From contig NZ_BBLT01000005.1 in NCBI RefSeq assembly GCF_000775915.1, positions 425,872 through 489,871 on the forward strand: a DNA stretch of 64,000 bases, given 5' to 3'. This DNA is from Sporocytophaga myxococcoides. Its GTDB lineage: Bacteria; Bacteroidota; Bacteroidia; Cytophagales; Cytophagaceae. The position numbers and the translations under genes were made by a program. The notes under the pieces were generated by a model. The model saw nothing but the letters and a program-made list of their open reading frames with translations. It was not told the DNA's origin and ran no database searches. Positions 1 through 10,086 of the stretch are shown here, one piece after another. How positions within the stretch are numbered: position 1 is the stretch's first letter; each line of letters begins with the position of its first letter.

Positions 1-1
1 T

Positions 2-1384
2 GGTCTTTCGGGAGTAGCAGTGGATGAGCTTATCCAGTTTTCAGAAAATCTTTTTGGAATTACCTTTCAACTTTTACATAATGAAGTTGGTGTTATCGTA
101 TTGGGAAATAGTGATAAGCTTCAGGTTGGAAATGAAGTGAAAAGAACAGGACGTATAACTGATGTGCCTGTTAGTGAGAAGTTAATAGGTCGTGTGATTG
201 ATCCACTGGGCAGACCTTTGGATGGTAAGCCTGCTGTGGATGATTATAAAAATTTTCCCATTGAACGTGATGCACCTTCCATTGTGGATAGAATTCCTGT
301 TGATGTTCCTTTGCAAACTGGTATAAAAGTCATTGATGCGCTAATTCCTATTGGCAGGGGACAAAGGGAGCTGATTTTGGGAGACAGACAAACAGGTAAG
401 ACAGCAATTGCTGTAGATACAATTATTAATCAGAAGAATGAAAATGTTTTATGTGTTTATTGTACAATAGGTCAGAGGGCTTCTTCAATAGCTAAGGTAA
501 TAAGTCGTCTGGAAGAAAATGGTGCTTTAGATTATACCATATTGGTAGTAACAAAGGGCGACGACTCACCCGGGCTAAAGTACATCGCTCCATATGCTGC
601 AACAAGTATAGCAGAGTATTTTATGAGAAAAGGAAAGGATGTTCTTATAGTTTACGATGACCTGACCCAACATGCCCTCGCATATAGAGAAATTTCTCTA
701 TTAATGAGAAGACCCCCTGGCAGAGAGGCTTATCCCGGTGATATTTTTTATATTCATTCAAGGTTGCTTGAACGTTCCACTCATCTGAAACAAGAGCTTG
801 GAGGAGGTTCATTAACAGCACTACCAATCATCGAAACAGAAGCGGAAAATATTTCCGATTACATTCCGACAAATCTTATTTCTATTACAGACGGACAAAT
901 CTATTTATCACCTAAATTATTTGAATTGGGAATTTTACCTGCAGTTGATATAGGAAAATCGGTTTCACGTGTAGGGAAGGCAGCCCAGAAGTTTATTTAT
1001 CAATCAGTAGTAGGTGATCTCAAGCTGGCCTATTCACAATTTGAAGAGCTGGAAAATTTTTCAAGATTCGGAGCAAAGCTTGATGAAAGAACAAAGCAAA
1101 TAATTGAACATGGACAGCGCATTAGAATGTGCTTAAAACAGGAGGAATCCAAACCTGTTTCATTGCAGGAACAAATATTGATTTTAATTGCTTTGACTGA
1201 AGGGTTGTTTGATTCAATTCCTTTAAATAAAATGAAGATGGCTGAAAATATAATTAAGCAAAGGTCTAAAGACTTGGGTGAGTTGGAGACAGTTTTATTG
1301 AGTGAAAAGTTATCAGAACGTAATAGAGATAAACTAGTACGTTTATTGAAAGATAATCTGCAGCATTTATTGATGTCTAAATAG
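2..1384 (+). CDS. atpA: F1F0-ATPase alpha subunit, N-type (alternate), 5' end cut
   Basis: This is the alpha subunit of the F1 head of a rotary ATPase, a nucleotide-binding subunit of the membrane-bound complex. The frame is open from base 2, where it encodes [10 protein letters not shown] before the GTG at 20. The start therefore lies outside the window and the visible GTG is internal. The protein shows the Walker A loop GDRQTGKT, the segment PGREAYPGD and the alpha-type signature [13 protein letters not shown]. About 460 residues are present of the usual 500 or so. It is followed 8 bp later by gamma with no delta gene between. That order is known from the alternate Na+/H+ N-ATPase operons (atpDCQRBEFAG), which end in alpha-gamma. 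Assignment to alpha is certain; assignment to the N-type rests on gene order and on the divergent gamma. Confidence 0.93.
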   Translation, partial: GLSGVAVDELIQFSENLFGITFQLLHNEVGVIVLGNSDKLQVGNEVKRTGRITDVPVSEKLIGRVIDPLGRPLDGKPAVDDYKNFPIERDAPSIVDRIPVDVPLQTGIKVIDALIPIGRGQRELILGDRQTGKTAIAVDTIINQKNENVLCVYCTIGQRASSIAKVISRLEENGALDYTILVVTKGDDSPGLKYIAPYAATSIAEYFMRKGKDVLIVYDDLTQHALAYREISLLMRRPPGREAYPGDIFYIHSRLLERSTHLKQELGGGSLTALPIIETEAENISDYIPTNLISITDGQIYLSPKLFELGILPAVDIGKSVSRVGKAAQKFIYQSVVGDLKLAYSQFEELENFSRFGAKLDERTKQIIEHGQRIRMCLKQEESKPVSLQEQILILIALTEGLFDSIPLNKMKMAENIIKQRSKDLGELETVLLSEKLSERNRDKLVRLLKDNLQHLLMSK

Positions 1385-1392
1385 ACTGTTAA

Positions 1393-2253
1393 ATGGAATC
1401 AATTGAGGGGTTTAAAGAAAAGGTAGATGGACTTTATGAGTTGCATTCAGTGGTAAAAACCATGAAATTAATTGCAGGCTCAAGTCTTGGTCAATATGAA
1501 CAAGCGGTAATAGCTTTGCAGGATTATAATGATACAGTTGAGGTCAGTTTATCGACGTTCTTTAGAGGAGTCGATCTTAAAGAAAGCGAGAAAGGTAAAG
1601 GAAAAATTTGTTTAATTGTATTTGGGACTGATCAAGGGTTAGTTGGAGAATTTAATTCTGTGATGAAAGAATTTCTAATCATGGATATTAAAAATGATAG
1701 CTATAAAGTGAATATTTTTTGTATAGGTGAAAAGTTAAGGTCTGATCTTGAAGAGGCAGGTTTTGTTCTCAAAAAAACATATGAAGTACCAAATTCAGTA
1801 AAAGCAATTAACCCTTTGGTTGGTCAAATACTATTAGATGTTTTATCTGAAATGAATGTAGATGGCGACTCATTAAAAATTTATAACCACAGACCTTTAA
1901 ACATGTCATTATATCAGCCTTCTGTAAAACATGTACTTCCTTTAGAACTCAAATGGAAGGAAAAGATGAAAAGAAATAAATGGCCTTCAAATAAAATTCC
2001 ACAGATCATAGGAAGAAAAGAGGAGGTACTTTTTTCACTTATCAATGAATATCTTTTTGTTTCCTTATTTCAGTCTTGTGCAGAATCATTATCCAGTGAA
2101 AATTCAAGTCGTTTCGCTTCTATGCAAAGAGCGGAAAAAAATATTGAGCAACTTTTGGATGATTATAAGTCCGGGTATAACAGGTTAAGGCAAAATAAGA
2201 TAGATGAAGAACTGTTTGATCTCATCTCAGGTTTTGATAGTCTTAAGAAGTAG
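1393..2253 (+). CDS. atpG: F1F0-ATPase gamma subunit, N-type (alternate)
   Basis: The gamma subunit is the central rotor stalk that couples F0 ion flow to the F1 head. Its 286 residues have the two antiparallel terminal helices of the family: the N-terminal stretch LHSVVKTMKLIAGSSLGQYE, and a C-terminal SSRFASMQRAEKNIEQLLDD that matches the conserved E-x-x-A-M-x-x-A-x-x-N pattern in degenerate form. The Rossmann-like middle contains LIVFGTDQGLVGEFN, equivalent to the usual SDRGLCGxxN. The divergence from housekeeping gamma and the place directly after alpha fit the N-ATPase operon, in which gamma is the last gene. No further ATPase gene follows. Confidence 0.88.
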   Translation: MESIEGFKEKVDGLYELHSVVKTMKLIAGSSLGQYEQAVIALQDYNDTVEVSLSTFFRGVDLKESEKGKGKICLIVFGTDQGLVGEFNSVMKEFLIMDIKNDSYKVNIFCIGEKLRSDLEEAGFVLKKTYEVPNSVKAINPLVGQILLDVLSEMNVDGDSLKIYNHRPLNMSLYQPSVKHVLPLELKWKEKMKRNKWPSNKIPQIIGRKEEVLFSLINEYLFVSLFQSCAESLSSENSSRFASMQRAEKNIEQLLDDYKSGYNRLRQNKIDEELFDLISGFDSLKK

Positions 2254-2446
2254 ATTATAATTTATAAAATACTTATTTTTTTCTTCTAATTAATAAGATT
2301 TTTTAAGGTAGGAGTCCTCTGAAAAATGTCATCTCTTATTTGATCAAAAAAAATCATAAAGTCTTTAAGGAAGTAGTCGTAGAGCCTTTTTATAAAACAG
2401 TTTATCTACCTGTTTGTTATGTTCGAACTACTGTCCATTTTGATTT

Positions 2447-2841
2447 ATGACAACAGATGCAAGTGGATTACTGGATGGATTAATTCAAAGGATGCGTGAC
2501 GCAATTATTGTAACAAATAAAGATGGCGTTATTAAAATTGCAAATAATAAAGTTGTTAATGTGTTTGGAACACTCCTGAAGAGATTTTGGGGAAAGAGAT
2601 AGAAATTCTTGTTCCTGTTTCTTCGCGTTAAAAACATAAAGATCATGTAAGGGAATATTTTACCAATTCTCTTGATAAAAAAATGGCAACTCACCGTAAA
2701 GTTTTGGGATTACGTAAAGACGGTTGGGAATTTGAAATAGACATTATTTTAGCTGCTTTAAGTTTTGATAATAAGGTTTATGTTATTTCATCATCAATGG
2801 ATATTTCTGAGAAAATGCAATTCTGTGACTTTATGAAATAA
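2447..2841 (+). pseudogene. Broken PAS-domain sensor fragment
   Basis: Two adjacent frames together encode one PAS domain. Frame one starts at the ATG at 2447 and reads MTTDASGLLDGL, then DAIIVTNKDGVIKIANNK and VVNVFG, a classic PAS N-terminal half. It leaves the PAS reading at about 2570. The continuation TPEEILGKEIEILVP, KHKDHVREYF and GLRKDGWEFEIDI lies in another frame up to the TAA at 2841. That second part also has an in-frame stop at about 2629 (after VSSR). One frameshift plus one stop means the gene is dead, or the read is wrong at two places. No kinase or output domain follows, so this is a remnant of a PAS sensor or a single-PAS protein. It is not part of the flanking operons. Confidence 0.75.
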
Positions 2842-2883
2842 TGAAATTGGAGGGATAGTTTAAATAAATATACTCAAAAACAA

Positions 2884-3600
2884 ATGGATACAGATAGAAG
2901 AAGCTTTATTGAGAAAAGTCTGATGGTGACTGCTGCAGTCAATATCGGTGGATTAGGTTTTATGTCAGCTTGTTCTAAAAAGGAAAATTCAAAAGGTGAA
3001 ATTGAAGAAGAGGGAGAAAAAGAAGTATCTCCTCCTGAAGACCTAATGCAAGAACATGGAGTGTTAAAACGTATATTACTGATATATGATACTTGTCGAC
3101 TGAATATTATAAATAAAAAATCATTTCCAGATGAGATAATAACCAATTCTGCTAATATCATCAGGGCATTTATTGAAGACTATCATGAAAAACAGGAAGA
3201 GAACTACATTTTTCCGCGCTTTCAAAAAGCAAATCAATTAACAGATCTTGTTCAGGTCTTATTACTGCAACATCAGGCAGGACGAAGTGTAACGGATAAA
3301 ATCTTAATGCTTAGTAAGAATAGAAAACGAACTGAAGCTGAAAATGAAAATTTAGCTGAATTATTATTTATGTTCAATAGAATGTATAGTCCACATGAAG
3401 CCAGGGAAGATACAGTTCTGTTTCCTGCATTCAGAAAGATTGTATCTAAGAATGAATATGATTCTTTAGGAGAAGAATTTGAAAAAAATGAACAGAAGCT
3501 GTTCGGAAAAGGAGGATTTGAAATGATTGTGGACAAAGTAGCAGATTTGGAAAAATCATCGGACATCTTTGATTTGTCTCAATTTACTCCCAAGTTATAA
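2884..3600 (+). CDS. Tat-exported hemerythrin-like lipoprotein
   Basis: The 238-aa protein has a twin-arginine N-terminus (DRRSFIEKSL) followed by a hydrophobic stretch and the lipobox-like MSAC at about residue 33. It is probably Tat-exported and lipid-anchored. The mature part resembles a four-helix hemerythrin-like domain. It has the spaced diiron ligand pattern: H in LMQEHGVLKRI, HEKQEENYIFPRF, H in LLLQHQAGRS and PHEAREDTVLFPAF. Both HxxxE motifs and the single histidines are there. Such domains bind O2 or NO, or sense redox state, through a non-haem diiron centre; which of these applies cannot be told. It stands alone, 74 bp before the metal efflux fusion gene, and might be co-transcribed with it. 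Confidence 0.82.
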   Translation: MDTDRRSFIEKSLMVTAAVNIGGLGFMSACSKKENSKGEIEEEGEKEVSPPEDLMQEHGVLKRILLIYDTCRLNIINKKSFPDEIITNSANIIRAFIEDYHEKQEENYIFPRFQKANQLTDLVQVLLLQHQAGRSVTDKILMLSKNRKRTEAENENLAELLFMFNRMYSPHEAREDTVLFPAFRKIVSKNEYDSLGEEFEKNEQKLFGKGGFEMIVDKVADLEKSSDIFDLSQFTPKL

Positions 3601-3674
3601 TTTCTTTATCAAAACATTCATTGGATATTCTTAGTTAAGGGCATTGAATATTTATTGTCACTTATCATTTTTTT

Positions 3675-6600
3675 ATGATTGACAGCCTGATTAGTTTTTC
3701 CATAAGGAATAAGATAATTATTGGCTTTTTTACGATTGCTCTTATTTTTTGGGGTTTGTATTCTCTCTCGAAATTACCTATTGATGCTGTACCAGACATT
3801 ACCAATAATCAGGTACAAGTGATTACCTCTACACCTACACTGGCAGCTCAGGAGGTAGAGAAATTTATTACGTTTCCAATTGAACTGTCCATGGCCAACA
3901 TACCTAAGCTAGTGCAAATAAGATCTATTTCAAGGTTTGGCTTGTCTGTGGTTACGGTTGTTTTTGAAGACGGGGCTGATGTGTATTGGGCCAGGCAGCA
4001 AATCAGTGAAAGGCTTAAAACAGCTCAGGGGCAAATACCACCTGGAATAGGTGTGCCAGAGTTGGCTCCCATAACTACCGGACTGGGTGAAATATACCAA
4101 TATGTACTTCGTGTTGAGCCAGGATATGAAAAAAAGTATTCTGCAATGGACTTAAGAACAATACAAGACTGGACAGTTAAAAGACAGCTTTTAGGGACTT
4201 CAGGGATTGCAGATGTGAGTTCGTTTGGTGGTTATCTCAAACAATATGAAGTCTCCATTAATCCTGAAAAACTGAGAAGTATGAATGTTACATTCTCGGA
4301 AATCTTTAATGCGTTATCAAGGAATAATCAAAACACAGGAGGAGCTTATATTAATAAAGATCCCAATAGTTATTTTATCAGGGGAATAGGCCTTGTAACC
4401 AGTTTAGAGGATATTCAGAAAATTTCAATAAAGGAAGTGAACGGAATACCTTTGCTCATCAGGGATGTTGCAAATGTTGATTATGGCTCAGCCATTCGGT
4501 ATGGAGCAATGACCAAAAATAATGAAGGTGAAGTTGTAGGTGGAATTGTACTTATGCTGAAAGGTTCAAACTCTGCTAAAGTAATAGAGAATGTAAAAGA
4601 AAGGATAAAGAATATAGAAAAAAATCTTCCTAAGGGTATATCCATTGAGCCTTTTATTGACCGCAGTAAATTAGTCAATAAAGCTATTCATACTGTAAGT
4701 AAAAACTTAATAGAAGGGGGCTTAATCGTCATTTTTGTTTTGGTATTGTTTCTTGGAAATATACGTGCAGGATTAGTTGTAGCTTCGGTAATTCCTCTTT
4801 CCATGTTGTTTGCTTTTTCCATGATGAATATTTTTGGAGTTTCAGGAAATCTGATGAGCCTTGGAGCCATTGATTTTGGACTTATTGTAGATGGAGCAGT
4901 AATTATCGTTGAAGCAATTGTCCATAACATTACCTTGAATAAAGAGCTTTTATCGTATAATAAATTGTCAAGGAGCCAAATGGATGTTCAGGTATTTCTA
5001 GCATCCACAAAAATCAGGAAGTCAGCGGCATTTGGAGAAATAATTATACTAATGGTATACATTCCGATTTTATCTCTGGAGGGGATAGAAGGAAAGATGT
5101 TTCGCCCAATGGCAGAAACGGTAAGCTTTGCAATCCTTGGTGCGCTGATTCTTTCTCTTACTTATGTACCAATGGCTTCAGCACTATTGTTAAGTAGGAA
5201 AACCGCCCATAAAAGGAATATATCGGACAGATTCATGGATGCCATTAACAAATTCTATGAACCAATCATTGAATATACAGTGAAGCATAAAGGACTGGTT
5301 ATTGTTATCGCTGTTTCTTTTTTAGTAGTGGCTATACTCTTATTTACGAGACTGGGTGGTCAGTTTGTGCCTACACTTGAAGAAGGGGATTTTGCTGTTG
5401 AAACCAGAATTTTGCCTGGCAGTTCATTAAATCAGACCATTAAAACTTCCTTGCAAGCATCTGAAATATTACTGAAACAGTTTCCTGAAGTTAACGGGGT
5501 TGTTGGGAAAATTGGTACTTCAGAAATTCCTATAGATCCGATGTCTCTTGAAAGTAATGATCTCATCATTATGTTAAAAGAAAAGGATGAGTGGAAAAAT
5601 GCCACTACGCAGGATGAGCTTGCTGAGAAAATGAGTAAGGCCCTTTCTGCTATTCCAGGTTTAAATACAAGTTTTCAGCAGCCCATACAAATGCGCTTTA
5701 ATGAATTGATTACAGGTACAAGGCAGGATATAGCTATTAAAATTTTTGGAGATGATCTTGATGTACTGGCAGAGAAAGCCAATACGCTTGCTTCTATTGC
5801 TAAAGGTGTTCAAGGTGCTGCTGATATTTATGTTGAAAGAGTGATCGGATTACCGCAGATAATTGTGACGTATAAGAGAAATAAAATTGCCCAGTACGGA
5901 ATATCTGTAGAGGAATTAAACAGAATAGTGAGAATGGCATTTGCAGGAGAAGCAGCTGGAATTGTTTATGAAGGAGATAAGAGATTTGATCTGGTAGTAA
6001 GATTAAAAGAAAAATTCAGGCAAGATATAAATAACATTAAAGAATTATATATCCCAATTCCGACTGGAGCTCAGATACCAATAACAGAGGTAGCTACTAT
6101 TGAATTTAAATCTGGTCCTATGCAGATTTCGAGAGAACAAACCAAAAGGAGAATTACGGTAGGAGTAAATGTAAGGAACCGGGATGTCGAGTCTTTAGTG
6201 AATGAAATTAAGCAAAAGGCGGATCTGAAATTAAAACTGGCACCTGGTTATTCCATAACCTATGGAGGTCAATTTGAGAACTTACAAGAGGCTAAGAAGC
6301 GTTTATATGTTGTTGTTCCAATTGCCCTTGGCCTGATTCTGATGCTTCTTTATTTCACTTTTAATTCTTTTAAAGAGACATTATTAATTTTTACTGCTAT
6401 TCCTTTTTCTGCGATTGGTGGAATTATTGCTCTAACTATTAGAGGAATGCCTTTCAGTATATCTGCAGGCATTGGATTTATTGCTCTGTCTGGTGTCGCA
6501 GTGCTCAACGGAATTGTACTTATCAGTAATTTTAATATATTGAAAAAGGAGGGAGTTGAAGATGTAGAAGAACGAGTTTTAAAGGGCACTAAATTAAGAT

Positions 6601-8069
6601 TACGTCCTGTACTGATGACTGCTACAGTGGCATCCCTTGGTTTTTTTCCGATGGCTATTTCTACTTCTGCCGGAGCTGAAGTTCAAAAACCACTTGCAAC
6701 GGTAGTAATAGGCGGACTTATATCAGCTACCTTGTTGACTCTTTTGGTATTGCCTGTGCTATATATTTATTTTATGAAAGAGAAGAAAAAAGATGATTCC
6801 GGAAGCTCTTCAAATTCTTATATATCTATATTCTTTCTACTGATTTTAGGAAGTTTTTTTTACGGGGAGTCATCTTCAGCTCAGAACATTCCCCAGCCGC
6901 TCTCAATTGAACAGGCTATAGATTTTGCTTTACGCAATAATGCAAGTGTTCAGTCAATGGATTATGAATTACAGTCTCTAAATGCAATCAAAAGGACTTC
7001 ATTCGATCTGTCCAGAACCAATATGACTTTTCAATATGGGCAATACAACAGTATTTTCCTGGATAATAGTTTTAATTTTGTTCAGGATTTTAGCCTCCCT
7101 CAGGTTTATATCAATCAAGCTAAAGTTAACCAGGCAAATCTGGAAATAGGAGAGAAAAGGATGGCCATTACTCAAAATGACCTTATAAAAAATGTAAAAA
7201 GTAGTTATTATCAACTCCTGTATCTTCAGTCAAAAAGAAAGTTTCTTTTTTATGAAGATAGCCTTTTCGCAAAGTTTGCAGAAGCCACCAGTTTGAAGTT
7301 TAAAACAGGTGAATCCAATTACCTCGAACAGGTGACTGCTCAGACCCAATTAATGGAAGTGAGAAATTTACTTTCAGTTCTGGAGGCCGATATTATTATA
7401 GCTGAAAAGCAATTACAGGTATTGCTTAATACAAGAGAGAAAATAGTAGTTTCTGATATTCCACTTAGTAAGCTTGATTTTCCTTTAATAAGTGATTCAA
7501 TAAACATTACTGGAAACCCCTATCTTGGCTATGCTCAAAAACAAATTATTGAAGGGAGACGAAGAGTTAGTCTGGAGAGATCAAGATTGTTACCCTATTT
7601 TGCAATTGGCTATCTTAATCAATCATTAAAAGGACCGGGATCTAATAAAGAAGGTAAGGAAGTTTATTATCCCATAAGTCATAGGTTTCAAACAGTACAG
7701 GTAAGTCTTATTTTTCCGCTATGGTATCGTCCTTATAGGGCCAGGATACAGGCATCGCAATTATATGAAAAAGCACTTGAAAGTAATTTCTCATTTGTCC
7801 ATAAAAATATTGAAGGGGAGATGTCTATTCAGTTACAACAGATCACTAAATTTCAGAAAAGCCTTCTTTATTATGAGAGAAATGCTTTACCTAATTCAGA
7901 TTTGATCATAAATAATGGAAACATAGCTTATAGATCTGGAGAGATTAGCTACCTGGAGTATCTTCAAAGTTTAACCAGGGCATTGATAGTTAAGGCGTCT
8001 TATCTTGATTATATAAATTACTATAACCAATCCATTATTATTGCTCAATATCTAATTGGAGAAAAATAA
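3675..8069 (+). CDS. CusA/CzcA-type heavy-metal RND permease fused to a TolC-type outer-membrane channel
   Basis: The 1464-aa protein combines two parts. Residues 1 to about 1035 are a complete HME-family RND permease with 12 predicted helices and two periplasmic loops. Helix 4 carries IDFGLIVDGAVIIVEAIV, which holds the D-x5-D-x6-E pattern of CzcA proteins that drive divalent metal efflux by proton exchange. A lysine/serine-rich linker and another hydrophobic stretch (about 1048-1068) lead into residues 1070-1464. This part is an outer-membrane efflux domain with the usual internal duplication (SIEQAIDFALRNNASVQS and later YRSGEISYLEYLQSL). The second hydrophobic segment ending in SSSAQ looks like a former signal peptide, so the fusion probably arose by loss of a stop codon between cusA and a TolC gene, or is processed there. 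The adaptor gene follows after 3 bp. Confidence 0.92.
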   Translation: MIDSLISFSIRNKIIIGFFTIALIFWGLYSLSKLPIDAVPDITNNQVQVITSTPTLAAQEVEKFITFPIELSMANIPKLVQIRSISRFGLSVVTVVFEDGADVYWARQQISERLKTAQGQIPPGIGVPELAPITTGLGEIYQYVLRVEPGYEKKYSAMDLRTIQDWTVKRQLLGTSGIADVSSFGGYLKQYEVSINPEKLRSMNVTFSEIFNALSRNNQNTGGAYINKDPNSYFIRGIGLVTSLEDIQKISIKEVNGIPLLIRDVANVDYGSAIRYGAMTKNNEGEVVGGIVLMLKGSNSAKVIENVKERIKNIEKNLPKGISIEPFIDRSKLVNKAIHTVSKNLIEGGLIVIFVLVLFLGNIRAGLVVASVIPLSMLFAFSMMNIFGVSGNLMSLGAIDFGLIVDGAVIIVEAIVHNITLNKELLSYNKLSRSQMDVQVFLASTKIRKSAAFGEIIILMVYIPILSLEGIEGKMFRPMAETVSFAILGALILSLTYVPMASALLLSRKTAHKRNISDRFMDAINKFYEPIIEYTVKHKGLVIVIAVSFLVVAILLFTRLGGQFVPTLEEGDFAVETRILPGSSLNQTIKTSLQASEILLKQFPEVNGVVGKIGTSEIPIDPMSLESNDLIIMLKEKDEWKNATTQDELAEKMSKALSAIPGLNTSFQQPIQMRFNELITGTRQDIAIKIFGDDLDVLAEKANTLASIAKGVQGAADIYVERVIGLPQIIVTYKRNKIAQYGISVEELNRIVRMAFAGEAAGIVYEGDKRFDLVVRLKEKFRQDINNIKELYIPIPTGAQIPITEVATIEFKSGPMQISREQTKRRITVGVNVRNRDVESLVNEIKQKADLKLKLAPGYSITYGGQFENLQEAKKRLYVVVPIALGLILMLLYFTFNSFKETLLIFTAIPFSAIGGIIALTIRGMPFSISAGIGFIALSGVAVLNGIVLISNFNILKKEGVEDVEERVLKGTKLRLRPVLMTATVASLGFFPMAISTSAGAEVQKPLATVVIGGLISATLLTLLVLPVLYIYFMKEKKKDDSGSSSNSYISIFFLLILGSFFYGESSSAQNIPQPLSIEQAIDFALRNNASVQSMDYELQSLNAIKRTSFDLSRTNMTFQYGQYNSIFLDNSFNFVQDFSLPQVYINQAKVNQANLEIGEKRMAITQNDLIKNVKSSYYQLLYLQSKRKFLFYEDSLFAKFAEATSLKFKTGESNYLEQVTAQTQLMEVRNLLSVLEADIIIAEKQLQVLLNTREKIVVSDIPLSKLDFPLISDSINITGNPYLGYAQKQIIEGRRRVSLERSRLLPYFAIGYLNQSLKGPGSNKEGKEVYYPISHRFQTVQVSLIFPLWYRPYRARIQASQLYEKALESNFSFVHKNIEGEMSIQLQQITKFQKSLLYYERNALPNSDLIINNGNIAYRSGEISYLEYLQSLTRALIVKASYLDYINYYNQSIIIAQYLIGEK

Positions 8070-8072
8070 CTT

Positions 8073-9266
8073 ATGAAAGCCTGCCCTATTTTCATTTACT
8101 TTATATTACTACCCTTTCTTATAAATAGCTGTAATTCGGCTGATACTAAGAAAATGGATAAAAATGAAGATTCAGCAGTGAATGATTCCATTGACCAGTC
8201 AAAGATTGTTGAATTAAGCCAGTTGCAATATCAAACGATTAAAGTCACACTTGGCAATATGGTAAAAAAAGATCTTAAAAGTGTGGTTAAGGCAAATGGA
8301 TACCTAAAACTTCCTCCCCAAAGATTTGCATCTGTTTCTACCTTTATGGGAGGTGTAGTGAAAAATATTTATGTAATAGAAGGAAAGTATGTAAAAAAAG
8401 ATCAAGTGCTTGCAACTATTGAGCATCCTGATTTCACCAGAATTCAGGAAGAATACCTGAAAACCAAAGACAATTTAAAATTCATTCAAAAGGATTATGA
8501 GCGGCAAAAAATACTTTATAATAATAATATAGCTTCAGGTAAAGTGTTTCAGCAGACTGAGGCAAATTACGAATCACAATTAAGCAAACTAGCTTCATTA
8601 ACAGATCAACTAAAAAAACTTTCTATTTCTTTGGATGATCTTGAAAAAAAGAAGATTGTATCACAGATCCCAATTAAGGCTCCATTCAGCGGTTATATAA
8701 ACAAGGTCAATATTACAATCGGAAGTTTTGCAGAACCTGTAAAAACAATTTTTGAATTGGTAGATAATAGTCATATTCATGCAGAACTGATGGTATATGA
8801 GCAAGATTGGTATAAGGTAAAGACTGGTCAGAAGATAGCGTTTTATTTACCTAATGAAAAAGATTTAGAAATTATGGGAGAAATATTTGCAGTTGGGAAA
8901 TCATTTGATCCGATAACCAGAGCTTTAGGAGTTCATGCTGAGATTGTAAATAACGAAAAGATCGGACTAGTGCCGGGAGTTTATGTAAATGGACTTATTG
9001 ATGTAGGAAGAACGAGGGTTAATGCATTGCCAGTTCAATCCGTTGTTGAGTCAGGGGATAAAAAATATGTCTTTGTTTTTAAAAAGAAACAAATGCGAAA
9101 TAATGAAATTATTTATATATATGAAATGAAAGAAGTTGAAACTGGTGTAACAGAATTAGAATTTATAGAGGTCACTCCTTTAGAGGATATCAGTAATTCT
9201 GATAATATTGTAATAAATGGTGCATATTATTTATTATCACAATTAAAAAATACAGGAGAAGAATGA
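8073..9266 (+). CDS. RND periplasmic adaptor lipoprotein (CusB/CzcB type)
   Basis: This 397-aa membrane-fusion protein links the RND pump to the outer-membrane channel. It has a lipoprotein signal ending in LINSC (cysteine at about residue 20). Domains in order are a beta-barrel/lipoyl half with GGVVKNIYVIEGKYVKKDQVLATIEHPD, a coiled-coil hairpin (about 125-190, lysine-rich), the second lipoyl half IKAPFSGYINKV with GSFAEP, then a beta-barrel containing VPGVYVNGLIDV. It lies 3 bp downstream of the permease-channel fusion, so the two genes form a complete heavy-metal efflux system. The metal cannot be read from the sequence. Confidence 0.9.
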   Translation: MKACPIFIYFILLPFLINSCNSADTKKMDKNEDSAVNDSIDQSKIVELSQLQYQTIKVTLGNMVKKDLKSVVKANGYLKLPPQRFASVSTFMGGVVKNIYVIEGKYVKKDQVLATIEHPDFTRIQEEYLKTKDNLKFIQKDYERQKILYNNNIASGKVFQQTEANYESQLSKLASLTDQLKKLSISLDDLEKKKIVSQIPIKAPFSGYINKVNITIGSFAEPVKTIFELVDNSHIHAELMVYEQDWYKVKTGQKIAFYLPNEKDLEIMGEIFAVGKSFDPITRALGVHAEIVNNEKIGLVPGVYVNGLIDVGRTRVNALPVQSVVESGDKKYVFVFKKKQMRNNEIIYIYEMKEVETGVTELEFIEVTPLEDISNSDNIVINGAYYLLSQLKNTGEE

Positions 9267-9378
9267 CGCCATAAATTCTACTTCCTTAATTCCCTATTTA
9301 AAATTGGAGAGGACTTCATTAATAATTTAATCTGGAGTACAGGAGTTGTCATGATTTAATAATTGATTTTGACCTTCG

Positions 9379-9774
9379 TTAAGAATCATTATTAAGAAAT
9401 TTTAAAAAATCATTCTTTAAATCTTTAAATGATAATATGAATTGCTCTAATTCATGTTCAATTTCTGAGTATTCATCAGACGCCTCATAACTGATTCTTC
9501 TGGTATGCACTTGTCCTGAATAGACAGCTTCATTTTCGTTGGCTTTAATCCTAAGTAATAAATGTTCAATTTCTTTTCTTTTAAGATGAATTTTCTCATA
9601 TAGTGAATTTAAATCATCTTCTTTATTCTTATCAATCTTGTTTATTTTAATTTCATCTAACTTGTTTTGATAAATGGTTAGTTCATCGAGATTTAGATTT
9701 AACTGGCTTGTCCATTCCCCATTTTGAGCATGGACAATCTCTATTCTTTGCTTATAAAATGTAGGTCTATCCAT
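9379..9774 (-). CDS. Small coiled-coil protein of unknown function
   Basis: This 131-residue protein has no signal peptide and no membrane helix. It is rich in Glu, Lys, Asn and Leu, with heptad-like spacing through most of its length (about 25-90 and 105-130), which suggests an antiparallel helical hairpin. I do not recognise a family. It is read towards the efflux operon, with about 110 bp separating the two convergent genes. It lies 310 bp in front of the universal stress gene on the same strand, possibly as a separate unit. The start ATG at 9774 is the first in the frame. A role in stress response is only a guess from the neighbour. Confidence 0.6.
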   Translation of the reverse strand: MDRPTFYKQRIEIVHAQNGEWTSQLNLNLDELTIYQNKLDEIKINKIDKNKEDDLNSLYEKIHLKRKEIEHLLLRIKANENEAVYSGQVHTRRISYEASDEYSEIEHELEQFILSFKDLKNDFLKFLNNDS

Positions 9775-10086
9775 ATGAAATTTAACAGAGTAGATAGGGG
9801 AATCGTTCTAAATTTTTCAAAATGGAATCGAAGAATTTTATATAATAAATTTCTCGAAATATGATCTTCAGGAGGAGCAGACGAAAAATAGAAGAGTGCC
9901 ATTGTTTTTCATACCTTAATTAATTTTGATCAGATCCTTGAATATAAATTATAGTAGGATAAATGAAAAAAATCTAATAATTATAAAGTTGTAATTTTTA
10001 ATTTTAAAAGGGTGTAGGTTTGGTTTAGCCTTTTATAACACTTAAATGAAGTTGATTTAAAAATATTGATTTTGAAATTGATACTA
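9775..10086. other. Noncoding stretch between two minus-strand genes
   Basis: AT-rich sequence with no convincing ORF, hairpin terminator or Bacteroidota promoter match that I can see. It must hold the 3' end of the stress-protein transcript and probably the promoter of the coiled-coil gene. Confidence 0.5.
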
